Shown: piece by piece, positions 1 to 7,558 of the stretch
Position numbering within the stretch: the stretch's first letter is position 1
Layout: each line of letters opens with the position of its first letter
NCBI GenBank assembly: GCA_905215015.1
Contig: CAJMOS010000090.1
Coordinates: 1-12,373 of the forward strand
Direction of reading: 5' to 3'
DNA: 12,373 nt
DNA from: an uncultured bacterium
Lineage (GTDB): Bacteria > Spirochaetota > Spirochaetia > Sphaerochaetales > Sphaerochaetaceae
Notes under the pieces: generated by a model
What the model saw: only the letters and a program-made list of their open reading frames with translations
Database searches by the model: none
What the model was told of the DNA's origin: nothing
Position numbers and translations under genes: made by a program

Positions 1-316
1 CCCCACCGTCTCCATCGCAAGCTAACGCGCTAAGCCGTTAAGCAGAAGGACAGGGAGAAGTTTTGTTGAAAGTATAAAGAAACTCCCTAAAGGAAAAACT
101 TTCCGGCCAGCTTGCATGAACTATCCGGATACACCATTGTGCCTTGGGGCGCGGAAAAGGCTGAAATGATATGCACATGTCCATTGCCAAAATAAAACCC
201 CCTCATTTTCACCGTTGGGCGAGGGTAGTGCTCTTGATTCGAAGAGGAGGGAGGCGTTTAATTTTCCCGGGGCGTCGGGCGATGCCCGGTTTTGTCTTCA
301 TGGGTTGCGTGGTGGT
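1..316. other. Gene-free leader upstream of the diguanylate cyclase
   Basis: I see no convincing gene in this stretch. The reading frames are short, lack ribosome sites and resemble no family. It holds three small inverted repeats: AGGGAG (52-57) with CTCCCT (83-88) around a 25-base loop; GGAAA (92-96) with TTTCC (100-104) around AAC; and a GC hairpin at 276-288, listed separately. I looked for the conserved pieces of c-di-GMP class I and II riboswitches, because a GGDEF gene follows, and did not find them. No pair of -35 and -10 boxes stands out. The region may be a structured 5' leader or the 3' flank of a gene lying to the left. Confidence 0.5.
276..295 (+). terminator. GC hairpin plus T-rich tail just before the cyclase gene
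   Basis: CGGGC (276-280) pairs with GCCCG (284-288) around the loop GAT, and GTTTTGT follows. A second left arm, CCGGG at 267-271, can pair with CCCGG (285-289) instead. The short stem followed by T's resembles a weak intrinsic terminator or attenuator lying 20-30 bases before the start codon at 317. The stem is only five pairs and the T-run is broken, so function is uncertain. Confidence 0.25.
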
Positions 317-2128
317 ATGGATCTGCAGAGAAAGCACACATATGTCTTGCTCCGGATTGGCATCGTGATAGCCGTCAGCATCGGAGTCCTGTCGGTATCC
401 ACGTACAGGCAAGACATCGCGAGCCAGCAACAGAAAGCGGACTATATCACGGAAGCCTATGCCGATGAATTGGAGAAAGAATTCACCCATGTGGTCTCGA
501 TTTCAAACACGCTGAAGGAAAGGATCATCGATACAAACGGAACCATGGATGATTTTGAGGATACTGCCCGGCTCTTGATGAGAGAGTATCTTGCGCAGAT
601 CGAGCTTGCTCCCGATGGCGTGGTATCCCGCGATTATTCGGTTCCGCCCGACCAGCCCGTCGACCTTTTGGGCTCTGCCGCCGGGAAGCTTTTCCAATAT
701 GCGAAGGACACGAATGTACCGATCCTTGCCGGTCCCTTTCTCCACCCGAATAGCGGCAGGGTGGTCGCGGTCATCAATCCCGTCGCGATTCCCGACGCGG
801 ACGGGCGGCAGAACTTCTGGGGCTTCGCCATTATCGCCATCAAATTGCCGGATGTCTACGCCCAGACACTGAACCGCCTGAAATCCTATGGGTACGACTA
901 TTGTCTGGACACGACATCTTCCCCGTTCTCGTCGGTTTTCACCCAAATAGAATCCTCGCGTCCCAAAGGGGAAATGTTGCAGACGCCGGCAGGGCATACC
1001 TTCGAGGTAGGTGGATGCAAGTGGACGCTAAACGTGGAACCGGTAGGCGGCTGGACTTCGGACAGGCTCCCGTTCACGCTTACGAGCGGAGTCCTTGCCG
1101 GGCTGGTGATTCTGTTTCTCACCTATCTGCTGCTGAAAAACCAGGAACATGATGAAGAGCTTCACAAGCTGGTCTCCACGGACTCTCTGACGGGACTCTA
1201 CAACCGTGGCGGCTTTATGCAACAGCTGGAAGAGGCAATCCATACCAACCCTGCAATCATGTTGACGGCAGTCTTCCTGGATCTGGATGATTTCAAGCTG
1301 GTGAATGATTTGTACGGCCATGCGACCGGGGATGTCGCCTTGCAGGATCTGGCTGCCCATTTGCAGCATGCTTTCCCAAAGGACTCGCTGATTGGAAGAA
1401 CCGGCGGGGATGAGTTCAGCGTCATCATCAAAGGAAGGACGCCGGAGGAGTGCCGGTACATCGTGGAGCAGGCAGTCCGGGGAGAACGGAACCTGACGGT
1501 CGGTGGCCAGTCCTTTTCCTACACGGTTTCCGCGGGATACGCCGATTACCCGGTGCAGGCAAAGGACTGCTCCCATCTGATGACGTTGGCTGATGAGGCC
1601 CTGTATGCTTCCAAACTCAATGGAAAGCATGACGCAAGGCACTATGAACCGAGGATGTCCACTATCAGGCGGGAACCGCTGGCCTTCAGTTCCAGGACGT
1701 TGGCGGCCGGGATTCCGGGATCCCTGCTTGTCAGGAAGACCGGTGCGGAAGGCCCCATCCTGTTCGCGAACGACGAACTGCTTGCGTTGCTTGGGTGTGC
1801 TGATTTTGATGATCTGCTGGACTATTCGCACGCCAATTACCAGAATCTGATCCATCCTGACGACAGGAACCGTGTGGAAGCGACCATTTGGGATAATCCG
1901 GAGGGAACTTCCGGCAAGCTTCGGTATTACGACGGGTTCGTGGAGTATCGGGTCCTGACAAAGGAAGGCGTGGAGAAACCCGTCGTCAGCATGCGGCGTC
2001 TGGTGCATGATCCCCATTACGGAGATGTGTTTTTCGTGTTGATCCGGGATGTCGCATCCATGTCTGGAGACACGCTCAAGGGGCAGCCCGATGCATTGTC
2101 AAGGACGTATGGTTATTTTTCGGGATAG
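317..2128 (+). CDS. Membrane CHASE-GGDEF-PAS diguanylate cyclase
   Basis: This 603-residue protein probably makes cyclic di-GMP from two GTP. A transmembrane helix at about 11-29 and another at 254-273 bracket a periplasmic domain. Residues ~95-180 match the CHASE sensor pattern (LAPDGVVS at 97-104, LAGP near 137-140, FWGF at 167-170). The GGDEF domain starts at DSLTGLYNR (289-297), has the metal and GTP region LDLDDFKLVND (321-331), and carries an intact GGDEF signature at 363-367, so it should be active. The feedback I-site (RxxD before the signature) is absent: PKDS stands there. Residues ~460-580 form a PAS fold (HPDD at 513-516), unusually placed after the output domain. I chose ATG 317 because it leads straight into the first helix; its ribosome site is weak (GGTGG), and the frame is open upstream with a TTG at 305. 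The gene stops with TAG. It lies 129 bases before an EAL gene, its likely functional opposite. Confidence 0.88.
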   Translation: MDLQRKHTYVLLRIGIVIAVSIGVLSVSTYRQDIASQQQKADYITEAYADELEKEFTHVVSISNTLKERIIDTNGTMDDFEDTARLLMREYLAQIELAPDGVVSRDYSVPPDQPVDLLGSAAGKLFQYAKDTNVPILAGPFLHPNSGRVVAVINPVAIPDADGRQNFWGFAIIAIKLPDVYAQTLNRLKSYGYDYCLDTTSSPFSSVFTQIESSRPKGEMLQTPAGHTFEVGGCKWTLNVEPVGGWTSDRLPFTLTSGVLAGLVILFLTYLLLKNQEHDEELHKLVSTDSLTGLYNRGGFMQQLEEAIHTNPAIMLTAVFLDLDDFKLVNDLYGHATGDVALQDLAAHLQHAFPKDSLIGRTGGDEFSVIIKGRTPEECRYIVEQAVRGERNLTVGGQSFSYTVSAGYADYPVQAKDCSHLMTLADEALYASKLNGKHDARHYEPRMSTIRREPLAFSSRTLAAGIPGSLLVRKTGAEGPILFANDELLALLGCADFDDLLDYSHANYQNLIHPDDRNRVEATIWDNPEGTSGKLRYYDGFVEYRVLTKEGVEKPVVSMRRLVHDPHYGDVFFVLIRDVASMSGDTLKGQPDALSRTYGYFSG

Positions 2129-2132
2129 ACAT

Positions 2133-2160
2133 TTGTATCTTCAAAAGAAAGTGGTATTCT
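2133..2160 (+). promoter_or_regulatory. Possible promoter of the EAL gene
   Basis: The AT-rich gap after the cyclase stop contains TTGTAT (2133-2138) and TATTCT (2155-2160) with 16 bases between, a fair match to a housekeeping promoter. If real, the EAL gene can be transcribed on its own as well as by read-through from the cyclase gene. The evidence is sequence resemblance only. Confidence 0.3.
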
Positions 2161-2225
2161 TATAGGGAACACGTCGTAAAAAGAGCTACATCGAAGCGGG
2201 CAGGTGCCTGAATGAAAGTCGTCAG

Positions 2226-2245
2226 TTCCCGACAACGGGAAGGAG
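2226..2245 (+). promoter_or_regulatory. Hairpin abutting the ribosome site of the EAL gene
   Basis: TTCCCG (2226-2231) pairs perfectly with CGGGAA (2236-2241) around the loop ACAA. The last two A's of the stem are the first bases of the Shine-Dalgarno AAGGAG (2240-2245). The ATG at 2246 touches this site and cannot use it, so the ATG at 2258, 12 bases on, is the better start. The hairpin could limit ribosome access, or bring the site closer to its start. Confidence 0.4.
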
Positions 2246-2257
2246 ATGCCTTGGCAG

Positions 2258-4801
2258 ATGAGACAGTACCAGTTTACTCCTGAAGTTCGGAATTTCTTGC
2301 AGGAACTGCCGGTTCCTATCGCGATATTCCAGTTGGTCGACAATCAGTCGGTCCTTCTTTTGTTCTCCAAGGCCTTCATGGAGCTCTTTGGCTATGATTC
2401 GCCCGAAGAGGTGATGCAGGTGATTTCGACCGACATGTACCACTATTCCCTTCCGGACGACGCGAAGCGGATTTCCGATGCCTTCTTCCGGTTCACGATG
2501 CGGGGCGGAACCTTCGACGTGATGTTCCGGAACAAGAACAAGCGTCAGGACGAGTACCACGTCATCCATGCGATCGGGAACAACCTCATGATGGGACAGG
2601 AGCGGCTCGTTGTCATCTCCTATTCGGATGAGACGACGGCATTCTCCCGTCAACCGGACTCGGGTAACATGCTTGGAATTTCGTTGCAGGCCTTTTTTGC
2701 CTCCGAACGCGAGGACTATGACCGCTTGACAGGGTTGCCGACCATGGCGCATTTCCTGAAGGAAGCTCCCGGCATGATCCAGAAGTTGAAGGAGGAAGGA
2801 AAGATTCCCGTCATCCTGTATCTGGATTGCAACAATCTCAAGGCATTCAACAGCCGTTACGGCTTCTTGGAGGGGGATGCCTTGCTCCGGTCCTTGGGCG
2901 AGCTTTTCCGCCGGTACTTTGGCGCGGAGCTGTCCTCTCGGTTCGAGAGCGACCATTTCGTGGTTTGCACGGACCGGGACCATATCGAAGAGCGCCTGCA
3001 GGAGATGTTCTCGGAAGCCAAGCGGTTCCATAATGGATACAGCCTTCCCTTGAAGGTGGGCATCTATGTGGATTGCACGGAAACGGTTCCGCTTGCGACT
3101 GCATGCGACTATGCGAGGCTTGCCAGCAACTCCCTGCAGAACAGTATCGAGTCTGCATATGTGTTTTTCGACAAGGCAATCAAGGAGAAGGCTTCGCTGA
3201 GAACATATGTGATCAAGAATTTCTCTCGGGCGATGGCGGAGGGGTGGATTCATGTCTACTACCAGCCGATCGTGCGTACCATGGCGCAAACCTTGTGCGG
3301 AGTGGAAGCGCTTACGCGTTGGATCGATCCGGTCTACGGGACAATCTCTCCGGGGCTCTTCATCCCCGCGTTGGAGGAGACAGGGCAAATCTACCAGCTG
3401 GACCTGCACATGTACGAGCAGGTCTGCAAGGACTTCCAGGAACTGAGCAAGACGCAGCTTCCGATTGTGCCGGTGTCGGTCAATCTCTCCCGCAAGGATT
3501 TCATGCACGAGGAACTGGTAGGACGGATTGAGGATCTTTACCGGAAATATGGCGTTTCCGAAAAGCTGACCAATATCGAGATTACGGAAAGCGCCTTCAT
3601 CGAGGACGTGCAGAGCATCGGCAGGGCGATTGAGGATTTCCACAAGCTGGGATACCAGGTATGGATGGACGATTTCGGGGTCGGTTACTCGTCGCTGGGA
3701 ATCCTGAAAGACTTTTCCTTCGACGTGCTGAAAATCGACATGAGCTTCCTGTCCACCTCCTCCGAGAAGGCGAGGACGATCATCGAATCCGCCGTCCGGA
3801 TGGCGAAGCGCATCGGTATCCAGACCTTGGCTGAAGGGGTGGAGACCGAAGCACAGTACCAATACCTGCGTGACATCGGCTGCGAGAAAATCCAAGGCTA
3901 TTACTTCGGGCGGCCTATGCCGAGCGAGGCAATCCCGCCGCACTGCAAGGACAAGCGGATTCCCATCGAGGAGCCTGCATGGCGGGACTACTACGATTCC
4001 TTGGGAAGAATCAACTATCTGACCGACTCCCCCCTGTGCGTGGTGGAGGATGACGGGACTATGATGCGGCTCCTCTTCGCGAACACCGCCTACCGGGCGA
4101 CGCTGAAGCGCGACCATGTCGATGATGTCAAGATGTGGGAGGAAAAGCTCAACACCAAGAACAGTCCGGTCCATACCTTCCACCGGTCGTTCGCCGACCA
4201 GCAGCTAAGGAAGATGGAGGGGCCGCAGGTTGTCTCCTATCCCTCCGGGGACCACTACATGCAGCTTACCGGCTCTGTCGTGACCCATTACCAGAACCAC
4301 TACATCTACCAAGTGGGAATCCAGTACATCCAGATCAACGGGAACGATATCCAGCAGCAGAATGCGAAATATCTCAGCAATCTCTACTACATCTGCCACG
4401 ACATCATGCTCTTCAATCTCAGGGAAGACTCGGTTGCAAGCCTGAAGTCCTCTTTGGCGGAACAGCCGGTAGGTCCCAATGCCAGGGTGGAAGGCATCCA
4501 GCCCACAGTTGATTCATGGAGCAGCCATTTTGTAACTCCCGAAGACCAAAAACGTTACCGGGATTTTATGGACATCGCCTCGTTGCGGGACCGTTTGATG
4601 GGGGATGGGGAGCAGATGCTGACCGGCCATTTCCGGAGCAAGATGGAAAACGGGGAATACGCCTGGCTCATGCATGTGCTGATTCCCGTTCCACGCACGG
4701 ATTTCTACCAGATCCTGGGCGTGACCATCAAGTCCGGACTGAGCGAATCAGCGATGCGGTCGATGGTCTCCGATTCTTTCGGGCAGGGAAAGACCGAATA
4801 G
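2258..4801 (+). CDS. PAS-GGDEF(degenerate)-EAL cyclic-di-GMP phosphodiesterase
   Basis: A soluble 847-residue protein that probably hydrolyses c-di-GMP to pGpG. It has an N-terminal PAS-like domain (~10-125), a GGDEF domain (~150-305) and an EAL domain (~318-560). The GGDEF signature is degenerate: ESDHF at 230-234, and CNN in place of the usual acidic metal site near 191-193. It is therefore unlikely to make c-di-GMP, and may bind GTP as a regulator. The EAL domain keeps the catalytic set: EALTRW (350-355), N409, EITE (441-444), DDFGVGYSSL (471-480), LKID (491-494), AEGVE (525-529) and the Q546 region. Two more PAS-like folds follow (~585-690 and ~705-825), with no membrane helix. I chose ATG 2258 over ATG 2246 because the AAGGAG ends right at 2246. 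It follows the cyclase gene in the same direction and stops with TAG. Synthase and hydrolase side by side suggest a balanced local c-di-GMP circuit. Confidence 0.88.
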   Translation: MRQYQFTPEVRNFLQELPVPIAIFQLVDNQSVLLLFSKAFMELFGYDSPEEVMQVISTDMYHYSLPDDAKRISDAFFRFTMRGGTFDVMFRNKNKRQDEYHVIHAIGNNLMMGQERLVVISYSDETTAFSRQPDSGNMLGISLQAFFASEREDYDRLTGLPTMAHFLKEAPGMIQKLKEEGKIPVILYLDCNNLKAFNSRYGFLEGDALLRSLGELFRRYFGAELSSRFESDHFVVCTDRDHIEERLQEMFSEAKRFHNGYSLPLKVGIYVDCTETVPLATACDYARLASNSLQNSIESAYVFFDKAIKEKASLRTYVIKNFSRAMAEGWIHVYYQPIVRTMAQTLCGVEALTRWIDPVYGTISPGLFIPALEETGQIYQLDLHMYEQVCKDFQELSKTQLPIVPVSVNLSRKDFMHEELVGRIEDLYRKYGVSEKLTNIEITESAFIEDVQSIGRAIEDFHKLGYQVWMDDFGVGYSSLGILKDFSFDVLKIDMSFLSTSSEKARTIIESAVRMAKRIGIQTLAEGVETEAQYQYLRDIGCEKIQGYYFGRPMPSEAIPPHCKDKRIPIEEPAWRDYYDSLGRINYLTDSPLCVVEDDGTMMRLLFANTAYRATLKRDHVDDVKMWEEKLNTKNSPVHTFHRSFADQQLRKMEGPQVVSYPSGDHYMQLTGSVVTHYQNHYIYQVGIQYIQINGNDIQQQNAKYLSNLYYICHDIMLFNLREDSVASLKSSLAEQPVGPNARVEGIQPTVDSWSSHFVTPEDQKRYRDFMDIASLRDRLMGDGEQMLTGHFRSKMENGEYAWLMHVLIPVPRTDFYQILGVTIKSGLSESAMRSMVSDSFGQGKTE

Positions 4802-5016
4802 GGTTTTGTAGCGTTCCGGCATGTACACGGGCTCTGGAGGAAGTTCCAAAAGAGATTTCCCGCAGAAGGAGGGACCGGTCGGGTGCGACAGGTCCTTTCG
4901 CAGGATCGGGGAAAAGGCCCGCTCTGCGCTGGACACCATCAGGCAATGGGGGTATTCCTATTCCATGCCGCCAGGCGATTGCGTCCGGCATCGCCGGCAA
5001 GACATGGAGGAGGGCT
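4802..5016 (+). other. Intergenic stretch before the UvrA-like gene
   Basis: These 215 bases separate the EAL gene from the UvrA-like gene. A small hairpin, CCGGC (4985-4989) with GCCGG (4993-4997), lies shortly before the ribosome site GGAGGAGGG (5006-5014). A 69-codon frame from ATG 4821 to TGA 5030 overlaps the next gene's start, and its last codons (MEEGYGSV) contain that ribosome site. It has no Shine-Dalgarno of its own and I recognise no family in it, so I do not call it a gene. No clear promoter or terminator is visible. Confidence 0.45.
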
Positions 5017-6585
5017 ATGGCTCAGTCTGACAAGAAAATTCCTGCCAACATCGAGGTGCGCGGCGCGAGAATCCATAATCTGAAACATGTCGACGTGGAC
5101 ATCCCGCTTCACCAGATTGTCGGTATCGCCGGTGTCTCTGGCTCCGGGAAATCCTCGCTCGCGCTTGGTGTCCTCTATGCGGAGGGTTCGCGCCGGTATC
5201 TGGAATCCCTTTCGACCTATACGCGCAGGCGGATGACGCAGGCTGAACGCGCTGACGTGGACGAGGTTCGCTATGTTCCCGCAGCCCTCGCGCTGCACCA
5301 GAGGCCCGGGGTTCCCGACATCCGCAGTACCTTTGGCACTCTCTCCGAACTATCCAACAGTCTCCGGATCATGTTTTCCCGCCTGGCCAGCCATCGGTGT
5401 CCGAATGGCCACTATGTGCCGCCGTCGTTTGCCGTAGCCGCCATGCAGGAAATCACCTGCCCGGTCTGCGGTGCCAGATTCTATGGGCCGGGAGCCGAGG
5501 ACCTGGCCTATAATTCCCGGGGAGCCTGTCCGACCTGTGGTGGCACCGGAAGGATCCACACCGTCAACGAGGCGGCCCTGGTTCCCGACGAGAGCCTCAC
5601 CATCGACCAAGGCGCGGTCGCCGTCTGGGGTACGCTGATGTGGGCGCTGATGAAGGATGTCTGCAGGGCAATGGGCGTCAGGACCGACATTCCTTTCAAA
5701 GACCTGACCGACAGGGAAAAGGAAATCGTCTATCACGGGCCTGCCGAGAAGAAGCACATCATCTACGTGAATCCCAAAACCCAGCAAAGCGCCGAAATGG
5801 ATTTCACCTACTACAATGCCGTCTACACGGTGGAGAACGCCCTAGCCAAGGTCAAGGACGACAAGGGGATGAAACGGTTGGAGCGTTTCCTGAAGGATGA
5901 CGTCTGCCCTGACTGCCACGGCACACGGATGTCCGAGGCTACCCGCGCTCCGAGGCTGCGGGGCATCGGTCTTGACCAGGCGTCGCGGATGACCCTTGTG
6001 GACCTGATTTCCTGGGTCAAGGGAGTACCTGAAACCTTGCCCGAAGAGATGAGGCCGATGGCGGGCAATATTTGCGAGTCCTTCTTGGACACAGCCAAGC
6101 GGCTGATCGACCTTGGGCTCGGCTACCTCTCGCTCGACCGCGCGTCCTCGACGCTCTCTACCGGGGAACGGCAGCGCGTCCAGCTTGCCCGGGCGGTGCG
6201 CAACCGCACTACCGGCGTGCTGTACGTGCTGGATGAGCCATCGATTGGGCTACATCCCTTTAATCTGCAGGGTTTGGTCGGGGTGATGGACGACTTGGTG
6301 AAGGACGGGAACTCCGTGGTCCTGGTCGACCATGACACCCAGGTGCTTGTCCACAGCGACCACCTGGTCGAGATGGGCAAAGGTGCGGGAGCCAACGGCG
6401 GCACGGTGATTGCCCAAGGCTCGGTCAAGGAACTGTCCCGCAATCCTGCGTCAGTCATCGGTCCCTATCTCGCCCGGGAACTGGAGCGGGGCGGTGAAGC
6501 GCCGGCCACATATCCCAGGAAGCGCCCTCTTTTGCGTATGGAAGAGCTTTTCCTCAAAGGCACCATCCACCTTTCCACCAGCTAG
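5017..6585 (+). CDS. UvrA-like ABC ATPase, N-terminal half ending at an in-frame TAG
   Basis: Encodes the first 522 residues of a class II UvrA-like protein, a soluble DNA-binding double ABC ATPase. Visible are Walker A GVSGSGKS (39-46), the first zinc module (CPVC at 148-151 and CPTC at 171-174), the second-strand motif CPDCHGTRM (297-305), the ABC signature LSTGERQR (380-387, T where G is usual), Walker B YVLDEPSIGLH (403-413) and the H-loop at H439. Between the two zinc pairs there are only about 20 residues, where standard UvrA carries the ~100-residue UvrB-binding domain. This is typical of UvrA2/DrrC-like proteins that do not act in classical UvrABC repair and are sometimes linked to drug tolerance. 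ATG 5017 follows the strong site GGAGGAGGG. The frame ends in TAG at 6583-6585, before the second ATPase, while similarity continues in the same frame. It is either a pseudogene or the first half of a split protein. Confidence 0.85.
   Translation: MAQSDKKIPANIEVRGARIHNLKHVDVDIPLHQIVGIAGVSGSGKSSLALGVLYAEGSRRYLESLSTYTRRRMTQAERADVDEVRYVPAALALHQRPGVPDIRSTFGTLSELSNSLRIMFSRLASHRCPNGHYVPPSFAVAAMQEITCPVCGARFYGPGAEDLAYNSRGACPTCGGTGRIHTVNEAALVPDESLTIDQGAVAVWGTLMWALMKDVCRAMGVRTDIPFKDLTDREKEIVYHGPAEKKHIIYVNPKTQQSAEMDFTYYNAVYTVENALAKVKDDKGMKRLERFLKDDVCPDCHGTRMSEATRAPRLRGIGLDQASRMTLVDLISWVKGVPETLPEEMRPMAGNICESFLDTAKRLIDLGLGYLSLDRASSTLSTGERQRVQLARAVRNRTTGVLYVLDEPSIGLHPFNLQGLVGVMDDLVKDGNSVVLVDHDTQVLVHSDHLVEMGKGAGANGGTVIAQGSVKELSRNPASVIGPYLARELERGGEAPATYPRKRPLLRMEELFLKGTIHLSTS
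6583..6585 (+). other. In-frame amber codon splitting the UvrA-like gene
   Basis: TAG stands between codons for TS and IHTV, in the linker that enters the second ATPase just before LEVDIPIGRLTVVTGVSGSGKT. The reading frame, codon style and motifs are the same on both sides, so a single base change (for example from CAG, AAG, GAG or TCG) explains it. TAG ends three other genes in this window (2128, 4801, 11105), which argues against TAG being read as an amino acid. Confidence 0.9.
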
Positions 6586-6609
6586 ATCCACACCGTCCAC
6601 CCGCTTGAA

Positions 6610-7542
6610 GTGGACATCCCGATAGGCCGGTTGACGGTGGTCACCGGCGTTTCGGGAAGCGGGAAGACCACCATGGTGCTGGAAAGCCTGATTCCCGCCT
6701 TGGAGGCTTCCATCAAGCACGAGAAATTGCCGTCTCACGTGAAGAGCGTCATTGCTCCGGGCATCCGTCAGGTGAAGCTGATCGACGCGACGCCGATTGG
6801 CATCAACGTGCGCTCCACGGTGGCCACCTATGCCGGTGTGCACGACGAGCTCCGCAAGGTCTACGCCAGGACGGAAATGGCTAAGGAACGATGCTACAAG
6901 GACAGCGATTTCTCCTACAACACGGGAAAGCTCCGTTGTCCGACCTGCGACGGTACCGGTCAGATCTCGCTGGATGTGCAATTCCTTCCCGATGTCGACA
7001 TCACCTGTCCGGACTGCCATGGCTCCCGTTATGGGAAAGAAGCCTCCGACGTGGTGTGGAAGCCGAAAAATGGGAAACCGTACAGCTTGCCGCAACTGAT
7101 GAACATGAGCGTGGACGAGGTGCTTGCCTCTTGCAAGGGGCTTCCCCTGTTGCAGAAACGGCTGCAGGTGCTGCATGACCTCGGACTCGGGTACCTGACC
7201 TTGGGAGAGGAGACCCCTGGGCTCTCCGGCGGGGAAGCCCAGCGCCTGAAGCTGGCCAGCGAGATGGGCCGCGGACAGGAAGACTCGGTCTTCGTCTTTG
7301 ACGAGCCCACCATCGGCCTGCACCCCAAGGATGTCGAGACCCTGCTGGAGGTTTTCCAAGGCCTGATCGCCTACGGCGCCACCGTCATCGTCATCGAGCA
7401 TGACCTGGACGTGATCCGGAACGCCGACTACATCGTCGACATGGGTCCTGGTGGCGGGTTGGAGGGCGGACGCATCGTTGCGTCCGGGACGGTCGAGCAG
7501 ATCCAAGGGGCCAGGGAGAGTCTGACCGGCCGGTTCCTCTGA
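6610..7542 (+). CDS. UvrA-like ABC ATPase, C-terminal half after the TAG
   Basis: Continues the preceding gene in the same frame; with the TAG read through the whole protein would be 841 residues. Similarity starts at 6586 (IHTVHPLEV); the only early start codon is GTG 6610, giving 310 residues. In that numbering it has Walker A GVSGSGKT (13-20), the insertion-domain zinc cysteines CPTC (110-113) and CPDC (133-136) around FLPDVDIT, the signature LSGGEAQR (205-212), Walker B FVFDEPTIGLH near 228-238, and the H-loop EHD (263-265). All key residues are intact, so decay has not spread beyond the stop. There is no good Shine-Dalgarno before GTG 6610 (only GAA adjacent), so independent translation is doubtful. 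If it is made, the two halves could pair, since UvrA works through two nucleotide sites. Otherwise this is the dead 3' part of a recent pseudogene. Confidence 0.8.
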   Translation: MDIPIGRLTVVTGVSGSGKTTMVLESLIPALEASIKHEKLPSHVKSVIAPGIRQVKLIDATPIGINVRSTVATYAGVHDELRKVYARTEMAKERCYKDSDFSYNTGKLRCPTCDGTGQISLDVQFLPDVDITCPDCHGSRYGKEASDVVWKPKNGKPYSLPQLMNMSVDEVLASCKGLPLLQKRLQVLHDLGLGYLTLGEETPGLSGGEAQRLKLASEMGRGQEDSVFVFDEPTIGLHPKDVETLLEVFQGLIAYGATVIVIEHDLDVIRNADYIVDMGPGGGLEGGRIVASGTVEQIQGARESLTGRFL

Positions 7543-7558
7543 CCAATGAATCCGGCCG
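7527..7558. terminator. Hairpin between convergent UvrA-like and YibE/F genes
   Basis: CGGCCGG (7527-7533) pairs perfectly with CCGGCCG (7552-7558). TTC (7534-7536) with GAA (7548-7550) can extend the stem if T7551 bulges out. The stop codon of the UvrA-like gene lies in the loop, and the YibE/F stop (7559-7561) touches the other foot. The stem is strong in both directions, but neither side has a T-run, so it is a possible bidirectional transcript end or stabiliser, not a textbook terminator. Confidence 0.45.

Noticed and set aside
1..17. CCCAC then CGTCTCC then A looks like the 3' end of a tRNA or tmRNA (T-stem strand, acceptor strand, discriminator base).
   Set aside because: The rest would lie outside the window, no T-loop is visible, and no CCA follows. 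Seventeen bases are too little to call an RNA gene.
1..316. A c-di-GMP riboswitch before the GGDEF gene.
   Set aside because: None of the conserved pieces of class I or class II c-di-GMP riboswitches that I know appear in the leader.
1028..2017. A 329-codon minus-strand frame inside the diguanylate cyclase.
   Set aside because: It is antisense to a clear GGDEF domain and has no motif of its own.
2246..2257. ATG 2246 as the start of the EAL gene.
   Set aside because: The Shine-Dalgarno AAGGAG ends at the base directly before it, leaving no spacing; ATG 2258 fits better.
2222..4183. A 653-codon open frame on the minus strand across the EAL gene.
   Set aside because: It mirrors a strongly supported gene on the + strand, its translation shows no family motif, and long antisense frames are expected in GC-rich coding DNA.
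6583..6585. TAG as a pyrrolysine or other recoded codon.
   Set aside because: Three other genes here end at TAG in the normal way, no recoding RNA structure is evident to me after the codon, and UvrA-like proteins are not known to carry such a residue at this linker.
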